A stretch of DNA of 21,491 nt from a virus. Location of the stretch: positions 1 through 21,491 of IMG/VR virus record IMGVR_UViG_3300009151_000469; one strand, given 5' to 3'. The position numbers were made by a program, and so were the translations under genes. Shown one piece after another: positions 15,737-21,345 of this stretch (the stretch's first letter is position 1; each line of letters opens with the position of its first letter). The notes under the pieces were generated by a model. The model ran no database searches and was not told the origin of the DNA. It saw only the letters and a program-made list of their open reading frames with translations.

Positions 15737-15818
15737 AGTGAGCACTTTAGAATACACTTAAGGAAAAAGTTTTGAAGGATTACAAATGTACACTTAGTAA
15801 ACTATAAAGGTACAATAA

Positions 15819-15835
15819 ACAGTTCTTAGAACTGT
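15819..15835. promoter_or_regulatory. Perfect 17-bp palindrome, candidate operator
   Basis: ACAGTTCT-T-AGAACTGT has eight-base arms around one central base. It lies in the AT-rich gap between the metallophosphoesterase operon and the membrane-protein gene. No T-run follows on either strand, so an operator is more likely than a terminator. The half-site ACAGTTCTT recurs at 21107..21114 (last base aside), in the leader of the serine recombinase. Confidence 0.45.
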
Positions 15836-15870
15836 AACATTAAAGATATTTTATAGAAAGTAATTATATT

Positions 15871-15897
15871 AAAAACTAAAGCAAGAAAACTGCTTTA
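15871..15897 (-). terminator. Putative intrinsic terminator after the membrane-protein gene (possibly bidirectional)
   Basis: TAAAGCA (15877..15883) pairs with TGCTTTA (15891..15897) around a seven-base loop. On the minus strand the hairpin starts 12 bases past the TAA of the 114-residue gene and is followed by a run of five T (15871..15875). On the plus strand it is followed by TAC and T-rich sequence. The stem is short and AT-rich, so efficiency may be modest. Confidence 0.55.
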
Positions 15898-15908
15898 TAC
15901 TTTATTTT

Positions 15909-16253
15909 TTAGGCTGACTTTCTTTTTCTTACTGCCTTGACTGGTGATACCTTAACCGCTGGTTGTCCTAGCATTGTTAATAGGACTTCCTTTATAATCT
16001 TTACCTCTGCCGATGTTTCCTTGGCGCAAAGGGTTAAATCGTTTACCCGGTCTGCTAGTGAATCCCCGCCATTTTCCCATAACTGGTGCTCTACACGATT
16101 AAGACGCTCAGACAGTGTTCGCCCGTCTTCGTCTACTCCTAGGTTTTCGTCCATACGTCGTGCAATTCGATACACTGCCACAACCGCGCCAAAAATAACG
16201 CCAAGTGCGGTAAGCATTCCGGCAATAGAAAGAATAGTATTAGTAGGACTCAT
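15909..16253 (-). CDS. Membrane protein with coiled coil; holin or spanin-like candidate, 114 aa
   Basis: Residues 6-28 (I-L-S-I-A-G-M-L-T-A-L-G-V-I-F-G-A-V-V-A-V) form one strong membrane helix, followed by a basic I-A-R-R-M. Residues 44-95 look like a coiled coil with a central N-G-G-D-S-L-A-D-R-V turn. The tail is basic (V-R-K-R-K-S-A). An N-terminal anchor, R-V-E-H-Q-L and N-G-G-x-S-L-x-D-R-V are features I recall from small membrane proteins near lysis genes of actinobacteriophages, some labelled DUF2746. A holin, antiholin or spanin-like role is the best guess, but no endolysin gene is in view. The start follows GGAAG. It is the first minus-strand gene at the divergent control region and ends at a putative terminator. 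Confidence 0.75.
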   Translation of the reverse strand: MSPTNTILSIAGMLTALGVIFGAVVAVYRIARRMDENLGVDEDGRTLSERLNRVEHQLWENGGDSLADRVNDLTLCAKETSAEVKIIKEVLLTMLGQPAVKVSPVKAVRKRKSA

Positions 16254-16288
16254 TTACTTCACTTCCGATAGCACGGGTAGAATAATTA

Positions 16289-16294
16289 ACTATA
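16289..16294 (-). promoter_or_regulatory. TATAGT -10 candidate for the membrane-protein gene
   Basis: The minus strand reads TATAGT 35 bases upstream of the ATG at 16253. That places a start of transcription in the short leader. No convincing -35 is seen. Confidence 0.35.
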
Positions 16295-16372
16295 AACCGT
16301 TATGTATGGTAGGATAGGTAAATAACTGCAAATTGGTGTATCGGTGTACTTTGTAAAACTTTACTGAAAGCG

Positions 16373-16419
16373 TTGTTACAAATGCGGTAGATACCCGTTA
16401 TAGTGGTCTTGTTACAAAT
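16373..16419 (+). promoter_or_regulatory. Rightward promoter with two flanking TTGTTACAAAT repeats
   Basis: TATAGT (16399..16404) is a good -10. TTACAA, 17 bases upstream (16376..16381), is a weak -35. The same 11-mer TTGTTACAAAT occurs at 16373..16383, over the -35, and at 16409..16419, over the expected start of transcription, exactly 36 bases apart. Its core TTGT-T-ACAA is a palindrome. This layout suggests operators for a repressor of the replication operon. The HTH protein encoded just downstream is one candidate; a repressor encoded elsewhere is another. Confidence 0.5.
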
Positions 16420-16445
16420 TCCGCAAACTAACTAAACTGCTTTTG

Positions 16446-16463
16446 CTCATCGGAAAAGATGAG
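16446..16463 (+). promoter_or_regulatory. Leader hairpin that could compete with the ribosome site
   Basis: CTCATC (16446..16451) pairs with GATGAG (16458..16463) over a six-base loop in the leader of the replication operon. A second GATGAG at 16504..16509 overlaps the ribosome site GAGAGG (16507..16512) of the first gene. The left arm can therefore pair with either copy, giving two exclusive structures. Confidence 0.4.
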
Positions 16464-16520
16464 TAATAATAGTTGTCTATCAACGGTTTTGTATAACTGA
16501 AGTGATGAGAGGTTTTTAAG

Positions 16521-16736
16521 ATGCAGCAGACACAGCGACGAATGAGCGTAAGAAGCGTTGCCCTAGCGTATGGAATTCCAGCAAGAACTGTTGCTCGTGC
16601 TGTAGGCACTGGAGAACTTCCATCAGTTATAACTACGACTGAGACCGGTCGTGAGCGCGCCTATATCTCTGCGGACGATGCAGAAAAGTGGTTTGATTCA
16701 CTTCATGTAACTTCGCGCGAGAAGGTGCGTGCCTAA
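16521..16736 (+). CDS. Small HTH DNA-binding protein (AlpA/excisionase-like), 71 aa
   Basis: Residues 8-36 (M-S-V-R-S-V-A-L-A-Y-G-I-P-A-R-T-V-A-R-A-V) form a helix-turn-helix of the MerR/AlpA/excisionase type. A G-R-E-R-A-Y-I wing follows (43-49), then D-D-A-E-K-W-F-D-S-L, the usual last helix that ends the fold. At 71 residues it is the normal size for excisionase or AlpA-like regulators. The ribosome site GAGAGG precedes the ATG by eight bases. As the first gene of the plus-strand operon, with repeated candidate operators 100 to 150 bases upstream, it may regulate its own operon. It could also act as a directionality factor or replication-origin binder. The prim-pol gene starts three bases after its stop. 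Confidence 0.78.
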   Translation: MQQTQRRMSVRSVALAYGIPARTVARAVGTGELPSVITTTETGRERAYISADDAEKWFDSLHVTSREKVRA

Positions 16737-16739
16737 TAC

Positions 16740-19355
16740 ATGTCATCTTGGGAGTCAGCAACAGGTAGAATTCAACCAGCCGCTCAGTGGTATGCATCGC
16801 AGGGGTGGAAGATTCTTCCATGTTACGGAATTGTAGCCGGGCGTTGTACGTGTAACGGAACTCACGGAGAGCCTAAGGATGTCGGCAAGCACCCATCAAT
16901 TCCAGAGTGGAACACTCGTGCAACGTCTGACGTTGAGACAGTTACGCACTGGTGGGACTCAATGGCAGACAACAACGTTGGTGTTCATTGCCAGCCAAGT
17001 GGATTTTTTGTAATTGACATTGACCCACGCTCCGATGGCCCTGCGTCATTTGAAAGATTTGAAGCTTTGCTTGAAGGAGCACTTCCTCCAACAGTTGAGG
17101 CGCTTACTGGTGAGTATAACTACAACGGAAAGCCAACGCGTGGACGTCACCTCTTCTATAAGTGCGATGAAAACGAAGCGCTTGTAGGAAATCTTATTAA
17201 GTCGGGTCTTAAGGGAATCGACATTAAGCACAATGGTTACGTCTTAATTGCGCCATCGCGACACTTTTCCGGTACATGCTATGACTGGGCTCCAGGAAAA
17301 GCTCCGTGGGAAATTGAGATGGCTGAGGCTCCCGAGGAACTTCTCTCTGCACTTCGTAAGCGTGGTCGTCGTTCCGGCACAAGCTTAGGTGATGCCGAGT
17401 GGGGTTGGCTTGACGGACTAGACTTTGGTGGAGAAAAGGTTGACATTGAACGTCTTCTTGAAGAAGGAATTGACGAAGGCTCTCGTGCTGTAGATCTATA
17501 CTCTATGACTTGCGCACTTGCGAATAAGTTCCCAGTACACACTGAGGCTGGTAAGCTTGCTGTTGAGACAATGATGATTCGCTTTAACGCCGAGAAGGTA
17601 CGTCCTCCGCTGCCTCTTGAAGGTCAAGGCGGATTACTTATGCACGTTCGTCGTGCTATTGACTTTGTTCTTAATAATCCAAAGACCGAGCGCATGTGGC
17701 CAGGACTACAAGAATGGGCACAAAAATCTCAAGAGGAGTCACGCTCTAGCGTTATTGAAAAGAAACCTGCTGAGAAAACTCACTACGAGACAAATGACTC
17801 AACAAATCTTTTACCTGGAACAGTCGGTGGAACTGTAAACACGTCTATACAAGACGGAGATTCATTACAGAGCGCGTCTAATCTTTCTAATATTGACGTT
17901 CCTAAGGACCCTGATGCCATCGGTGACGGCGAAGGCGGCGAACCTGGTAAGCGCACACTTTCAGACACAGGTAATGGCCGTCGTCTTGTAGACTCGTTTG
18001 GTCCAGCAGTTCGATATACACCTGGACTTGGTTGGTTCCACTGGGACGGTGGATACTGGAAACCTGACGTAGAAAATCTTGAAATGCGCGAGCTTGCAAA
18101 GAAACTTGCACCAGTCATTGCATCCGAGGTTGTTAACTACGATGACGCTGAAAAACAATCAGAGGTTATTAAGTGGGCTCAACAAGCAAAATCAAACTCT
18201 CGGTTAGCAAGTGCAATTGAGTCTGCTACGTCAGATCCACGCATTCTTGTTGGAGTTGAGAACTGGGACTCAGACGAGCATCTACTTGGTGTATCCAATG
18301 GAGTTATTGACCTACGCACTGGAGAGCTCTTAAAAGGACGTCCAGACCTCTATATTACCCGTCGTGCACCTGTTTCATACACACAAGGAATGCGTAATAT
18401 CCGTTGGGAGCAGTTCTTAGATTTTGCTACTGGTGGAGATAAAGAATTCCAAGATTGGTTGCAACGTGCTGCTGGTTACTCACTGACTGGTTTACGAACT
18501 CACGATGTTATGTTTTTAGTTTATGGACCTCCAGGTTCAGGTAAGAACACTATGGTTGAAGCTTTAGTTAAGTGCATGGGCACTCAGCAGTATGCTTGGC
18601 CTTTAGATTCATCTATTCTTGCACAAGGAGACGGTCAAGCTCACGGTTCAGATCTTTATCACTGGGCTGAGTTACGTGGACGTCGAATGGTATGGGTTGA
18701 CGAGCTCCCAGACAATGAACGAATTAAAGAAAACTCAATTAAGAAACTTACAGGTTCATCTGAAATCTCCGCGCGTTCACCTGGAGAAAAACCATTTACG
18801 TTTCAATCGCGCGCAAAACTTTGGATTACTACTAATCACCGTCCTATCATTACTGATGATGCGATGTGGCGTCGTATTCGACCTGTTCCTTTGAACAAGG
18901 TGCCTGAATCTCCAGATCCAGAATTAAAGGCGTATATCTTTGACCCTGAAGGCGCGCTACCTGCAGTTCTATCCTGGGCAGTTGAGGGTGCTATTAAGCT
19001 TCTTGGCTCAAGTGCGCGCGACGGTCTTGGTTGGTGCAAGGTCGTAAGCGAGGCTTCTGATATCTATCGTAAGAATGAAGATCGCATTGGCATCTTCTTA
19101 AATGAAGAAACAAAGGAGTCTGAAGGTTCATCACTACAGATTAAGGCTCTATACTCTGTGTATCGACTGTGGAGTGAAGAGCGTGGTGAACGCCCGATGA
19201 CACAAATAGCGTTTCAACGTAAGCTATCTGATCGAGGTGACAACATCGAAGGTCTTGGCTCTCGCGCTGAAATTAAAGGACGCCTACTTATCCCAAGAGC
19301 AGTGCCAACAGGAGATGTAGACTGGGCGCAGGCAACGCGCTTTGGAAGACTATAG
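16740..19355 (+). CDS. Bifunctional prim-pol / D5-type SF3 helicase, 871 aa
   Basis: The N-terminal part (about 10-205) is a prim-pol domain of the PF09250 type. It has G-R-C-T-C-N-G-T-H and V-G-K-H-P near 34-52, V-I-D-I-D-P-R (91-97, catalytic Asp pair), T-R-G-R-H-L-F-Y-K (133-141) and G-I-D-I-K-H-N-G-Y-V-L-I-A-P-S (159-173). A hydrophilic linker spans about 325-410, and a D5 N-type region about 410-580. The SF3 helicase has Walker A G-P-P-G-S-G-K-N-T (596-604), Walker B V-W-V-D-E (651-655), sensor-type W-I-T-T-N-H (695-700) and a following W-R-R-I-R-P (710-715). It should prime and unwind DNA at the phage origin. The start follows the HTH gene stop by three bases without a strong ribosome site, which points to coupling. 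Confidence 0.93.
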   Translation: MSSWESATGRIQPAAQWYASQGWKILPCYGIVAGRCTCNGTHGEPKDVGKHPSIPEWNTRATSDVETVTHWWDSMADNNVGVHCQPSGFFVIDIDPRSDGPASFERFEALLEGALPPTVEALTGEYNYNGKPTRGRHLFYKCDENEALVGNLIKSGLKGIDIKHNGYVLIAPSRHFSGTCYDWAPGKAPWEIEMAEAPEELLSALRKRGRRSGTSLGDAEWGWLDGLDFGGEKVDIERLLEEGIDEGSRAVDLYSMTCALANKFPVHTEAGKLAVETMMIRFNAEKVRPPLPLEGQGGLLMHVRRAIDFVLNNPKTERMWPGLQEWAQKSQEESRSSVIEKKPAEKTHYETNDSTNLLPGTVGGTVNTSIQDGDSLQSASNLSNIDVPKDPDAIGDGEGGEPGKRTLSDTGNGRRLVDSFGPAVRYTPGLGWFHWDGGYWKPDVENLEMRELAKKLAPVIASEVVNYDDAEKQSEVIKWAQQAKSNSRLASAIESATSDPRILVGVENWDSDEHLLGVSNGVIDLRTGELLKGRPDLYITRRAPVSYTQGMRNIRWEQFLDFATGGDKEFQDWLQRAAGYSLTGLRTHDVMFLVYGPPGSGKNTMVEALVKCMGTQQYAWPLDSSILAQGDGQAHGSDLYHWAELRGRRMVWVDELPDNERIKENSIKKLTGSSEISARSPGEKPFTFQSRAKLWITTNHRPIITDDAMWRRIRPVPLNKVPESPDPELKAYIFDPEGALPAVLSWAVEGAIKLLGSSARDGLGWCKVVSEASDIYRKNEDRIGIFLNEETKESEGSSLQIKALYSVYRLWSEERGERPMTQIAFQRKLSDRGDNIEGLGSRAEIKGRLLIPRAVPTGDVDWAQATRFGRL

Positions 19356-19365
19356 GAGAGGTACA

Positions 19366-19614
19366 ATGGGAGAACAGAACTATCCGTTTGGAATTGACTG
19401 GTCAACGTACAACCAAGTTAAACTAGAACTTACATCTGAGCAGCGAGAAAAAACATATAAGGAAATAAATAAGGTAATTGAACAATCTCAAGAGCGTGGG
19501 CTAAACAACCACTTTATCAGTGGATTAGAGCTTGCTGCAAACATAGCCTTGTTTGGTGCAGAGGACCTTATAAACTACAAGAAAAAGATAGAGGACATAC
19601 CACATGACGAATAA
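19366..19614 (+). CDS. Small helical protein of unknown function, 82 aa
   Basis: The ATG at 19366 is chosen because GGAGAGG lies seven bases before it. An in-frame ATG at 19342 would overlap the prim-pol end and has no ribosome site. The protein begins MGEQNYPFGIDWSTY and is then mostly charged helix (L-T-S-E-Q-R-E-K-T-Y-K-E-I-N-K-V-I-E), a more hydrophobic helix (F-I-S-G-L-E-L-A-A-N-I-A-L-F), and an acidic end. I do not recognise the family. No cysteines, membrane segment or catalytic motif are present. It sits 10 bases after the prim-pol gene and overlaps the DUF4406 gene by 11 bases, so it is expressed as part of the replication operon. Confidence 0.82.
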   Translation: MGEQNYPFGIDWSTYNQVKLELTSEQREKTYKEINKVIEQSQERGLNNHFISGLELAANIALFGAEDLINYKKKIEDIPHDE

Positions 19615-20023
19615 GAAGCCTAAGATAACAATTTACCTATCTGGTCCTATGACTGGCAAGGTTGACTACAACTACCCGCTATTTAACCAAGTAGCATCCG
19701 AGGTTCGTGCCTTAGGCTACCGTTGCATTAACCCTGCTGAGTTTTATGGTGGACACGGGGATAGAACACGTCAAGAGTATATGCGTAAGTCAGTTCAAGC
19801 AGTGTTAAATTCTACGCACATGATCTTGCTGCCTGATTGGCGAGATAGCACTGGTGCCACACTCGAATGCGCTATTGCAAATGAAATTGGCATGACAATT
19901 CAAGAATATAAGACCGAGCCACCTACAGACGAGATCGTGGCAACTGGCGCTGGAGACGATGAGGTTCCGCCTGTCGATGGCACAGTAGAGGTTGTAGAAG
20001 CAGAGGAAGTTTCCGTTGAGTAA
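19604..20023 (+). CDS. DUF4406 / nucleoside deoxyribosyltransferase-like protein, 139 aa
   Basis: Residues 8-99 fit DUF4406: I-Y-L-S-G-P-M-T-G (10-18), N-Y-P-L-F-N (23-28), C-I-N-P-A-E (41-46), L-L-P-D-W-R-D-S-T-G-A (75-85) and L-E-C-A-I-A-N-E-I-G-M (87-97). The fold is related to nucleoside 2-deoxyribosyltransferases. Glu88, in the S-x-G-x-x-x-E region, stands where the catalytic Glu of that superfamily lies, so nucleotide or N-glycoside chemistry is possible. The true substrate of this family is not known to me. The last 40 residues form an acidic, probably disordered tail (G-A-G-D-D-E, V-V-E-A-E-E) not needed for the fold. The gene overlaps its neighbours by 11 and 8 bases. Confidence 0.85.
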   Translation: MTNKKPKITIYLSGPMTGKVDYNYPLFNQVASEVRALGYRCINPAEFYGGHGDRTRQEYMRKSVQAVLNSTHMILLPDWRDSTGATLECAIANEIGMTIQEYKTEPPTDEIVATGAGDDEVPPVDGTVEVVEAEEVSVE

Positions 20024-20321
20024 TCACGAGGTAGACGTTTCTGGGTTTATTACAATATCACTTAACGCATTGGGAGATCCAAGAACACCTACCCTAGGCG
20101 ATGTTCGTTCGTGGATCATTAAGTGCGATGAACTCCGTATATCAGATGATACCGAGCTTCTTGAAGGAATGCTTTCAATTGATATAGCAGTAGGAGATAT
20201 AGAGCCTATCACCTGTGGCGAGTGTAACTTAGATGATGTTCTTGTAGTTATCCACGATTGCCAGGGGTTTGTACCTCAAAAAGAAACACCAAAGAAACAG
20301 GATAAAAAGAAGAAAAAGTAG
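20016..20321 (+). CDS. Unknown phage protein with lysine-rich tail, 101 aa, TTG start
   Basis: The frame opens with TTG at 20016, about eight bases after AGAGGAAG and overlapping the end of the DUF4406 gene. No in-frame ATG occurs before residue 52, so TTG is the best start. The body contains T-L-G-D-V-R-S-W-I-I-K-C-D-E-L (26-40), I-S-D-D-T-E-L (42-48) and D-I-A-V-G-D-I. This resembles small phage proteins of unknown function with a T-L-x-D-L-R-x-F-L-x-x-L and P-D-D-T-x-L pattern. It ends K-K-Q-D-K-K-K-K-K. It also has C-G-E-C (67-70). As the last gene of the operon it is followed by a strong terminator. A nucleic-acid or partner-binding tail is likely, by inference. Confidence 0.8.
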   Translation: MSNHEVDVSGFITISLNALGDPRTPTLGDVRSWIIKCDELRISDDTELLEGMLSIDIAVGDIEPITCGECNLDDVLVVIHDCQGFVPQKETPKKQDKKKKK

Positions 20322-20333
20322 GTACTTTTATAT

Positions 20334-20339
20334 TATAGT
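20334..20339 (+). promoter_or_regulatory. TATAGT -10 candidate upstream of the terminator hairpins
   Basis: TATAGT lies 13 bases after the stop of the lysine-tailed gene, inside TTTTATATTATAGTT. If active, it would produce a short RNA that ends at the terminator about 80 bases later. No -35 is evident, so this is weak. Confidence 0.25.
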
Positions 20340-20361
20340 TCATCTACGGATTAAGAGCGTT

Positions 20362-20387
20362 CTTGGGAGAGAGGCGTTCATCCCAAG
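20362..20387 (+). other. Upstream hairpin overlapping the base of the terminator
   Basis: CTTGGGA (20362..20368) pairs with TCCCAAG (20381..20387) around a 12-base loop. Its right arm shares AAG with the left foot of the following terminator stem, so the two hairpins cannot both be complete. Confidence 0.5.
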
Positions 20388-20424
20388 GGGCTGGGTGGAA
20401 ACACCTAGCCCCTTTCTTATTTAT
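20385..20424 (+). terminator. Strong intrinsic terminator of the replication operon
   Basis: A 13-base-pair stem (AAGGGGCTGGGTG with CACCTAGCCCCTT, one G-T pair) carries a GAAA loop and is followed by TCTTATTTAT. The stem lies 63 bases past the last plus-strand stop and three bases from the stop of the convergent recombinase gene, so it probably separates the two units. Confidence 0.88.
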
Positions 20425-21076
20425 CCTTAAGAAAGTTGAGTGTCTTACGAATAGTAGATCCGTGCCACTCGCCGCCTAATGCAGTTGGGACGTTATCAGC
20501 GTTTAGCGCTGCTGCTATCGCGTGGTATGACATGCCCTTCTCGCGTTCCGTTCTTATACGCTCAAGCGTCTCCTGAGACACTTTTGTCTTAGGTCCAAGG
20601 TCTACACCCCAAACTTTTCCGGTGTCCCTACGATACTTGTGGACCTCCCTTTGACGCGACGCAATAACTGATCTTTCCATCTCGGCAAGAGCTGACATGA
20701 TTGTCACTACGAAGCGCCCTTGATAAGAAGATGTATCAAGATTTAAGTCTAACAGTACAAGTCTCCAACCTTTGTTGTTAGCTCTGTCGATGATACTTAG
20801 GAAGTCCTTTGTAGATCTAGCTAAACGATCTACGCGAGTAACGAACAACGCGGAGGCTTCACCGGACTCAAGACGTTCAAGTGATGACCTAAGAGCTGGT
20901 CGACCTTTAATAGACTTACCCGAGCGACCCTCCTCTCGGACTAGTTCCATATCAGTAAACCCTGCCAACGTAGCCGCGTTGCGCAGTTCTTTCTCCTGAG
21001 CATCTAGTGAAATACCATCAGTAACCTGCATCTGAGTAGACACTCGAGCGTAGAGAAGAGCTAATCCTTCAGCCAT
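20417..21076 (-). CDS. Small serine recombinase (resolvase/invertase family), 219 aa
   Basis: The catalytic domain is complete: Y-A-R-V-S-T-Q (9-15, nucleophile Ser13), R-E-E-G-R-S-G-K (47-54), V-T-R-V-D-R-L-A-R-S (79-88), and F-V-V-T-I-M-S-A-L-A-E-M-E-R (122-135) on the long helix. The C-terminal part has V-S-Q-E-T-L-E-R-I-R, then G-M-S-Y-H-A-I-A-A-A-L-N and G-G-E-W-H-G-S-T-I-R, a winged-helix-like DNA binder. At 219 residues it is far shorter than phage serine integrases (about 450 to 550) and lacks a zinc ribbon. Resolution or inversion is therefore more likely than integration. The ribosome site AGGAG lies seven bases before the ATG. The leader has three TGTACA sites. Confidence 0.9.
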   Translation of the reverse strand: MAEGLALLYARVSTQMQVTDGISLDAQEKELRNAATLAGFTDMELVREEGRSGKSIKGRPALRSSLERLESGEASALFVTRVDRLARSTKDFLSIIDRANNKGWRLVLLDLNLDTSSYQGRFVVTIMSALAEMERSVIASRQREVHKYRRDTGKVWGVDLGPKTKVSQETLERIRTEREKGMSYHAIAAALNADNVPTALGGEWHGSTIRKTLNFLKDK

Positions 21077-21102
21077 TTGAACTCCTGTTCATTGCTATAA
21101 AT

Positions 21103-21175
21103 TGTACAGTTCTTCCAGTTTTATAACCTTAATGTACAAAACTTTACCTATAAAATGAAGGAATAGCGATGTACA
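21103..21175 (-). promoter_or_regulatory. Three TGTACA palindromes in the recombinase leader
   Basis: TGTACA occurs at 21103..21108, 21133..21138 and 21170..21175, spacings of 30 and 37 bases, directly upstream of the recombinase start. One more lies at 15787..15792 in another intergenic gap. They could be operator half-sites or recombinase binding subsites. A clear -10/-35 pair was not found. Confidence 0.4.
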
Positions 21176-21226
21176 CCCTTCAAATTAAGGATGTATGATT
21201 ATAGCAGGTTTTTATACGTGATATAC

Positions 21227-21270
21227 TACTTCTTGCTTTATAACATTTCAACTTCCGAGTAGAAGAAGTA
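21227..21270. other. 8-bp inverted repeat in the recombinase leader
   Basis: TACTTCTT (21227..21234) and AAGAAGTA (21263..21270) are perfect complements 28 bases apart. Partial matches continue on both sides (ATATAC on the left, TATATTAGTAGT on the right). It may be a recombinase site or an operator; the sequence is AT-rich, so chance is possible. Confidence 0.3.
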
Positions 21271-21345
21271 TATTAGTAGTAAAGTAGAACTGCGCCGTTT
21301 CTGCTGTTACTGCAGTTACGGGAGATGATGGAGTGATAGCGGATA

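Noticed and set aside
16412-16609. Minus-strand 65-residue frame over the control region
   Set aside because: It overlaps the leader and the start of the HTH gene on the other strand, and its codon use and composition look random.
19342-19365. Earlier ATG for the 82-residue gene at 19342
   Set aside because: It would overlap the prim-pol end and has no ribosome site, while GGAGAGG precedes the ATG at 19366.
20417-21076. Large serine integrase with attachment site
   Set aside because: The protein is 219 residues and lacks the zinc ribbon and long C-terminal domain. No att-like core repeat was found nearby.
21301-21330. GTTACTGCAGTTAC palindrome-like sequence near the right end
   Set aside because: Only eight bases (ACTGCAGT) are a perfect palindrome, and nothing around it supports an operator or a crossover site.
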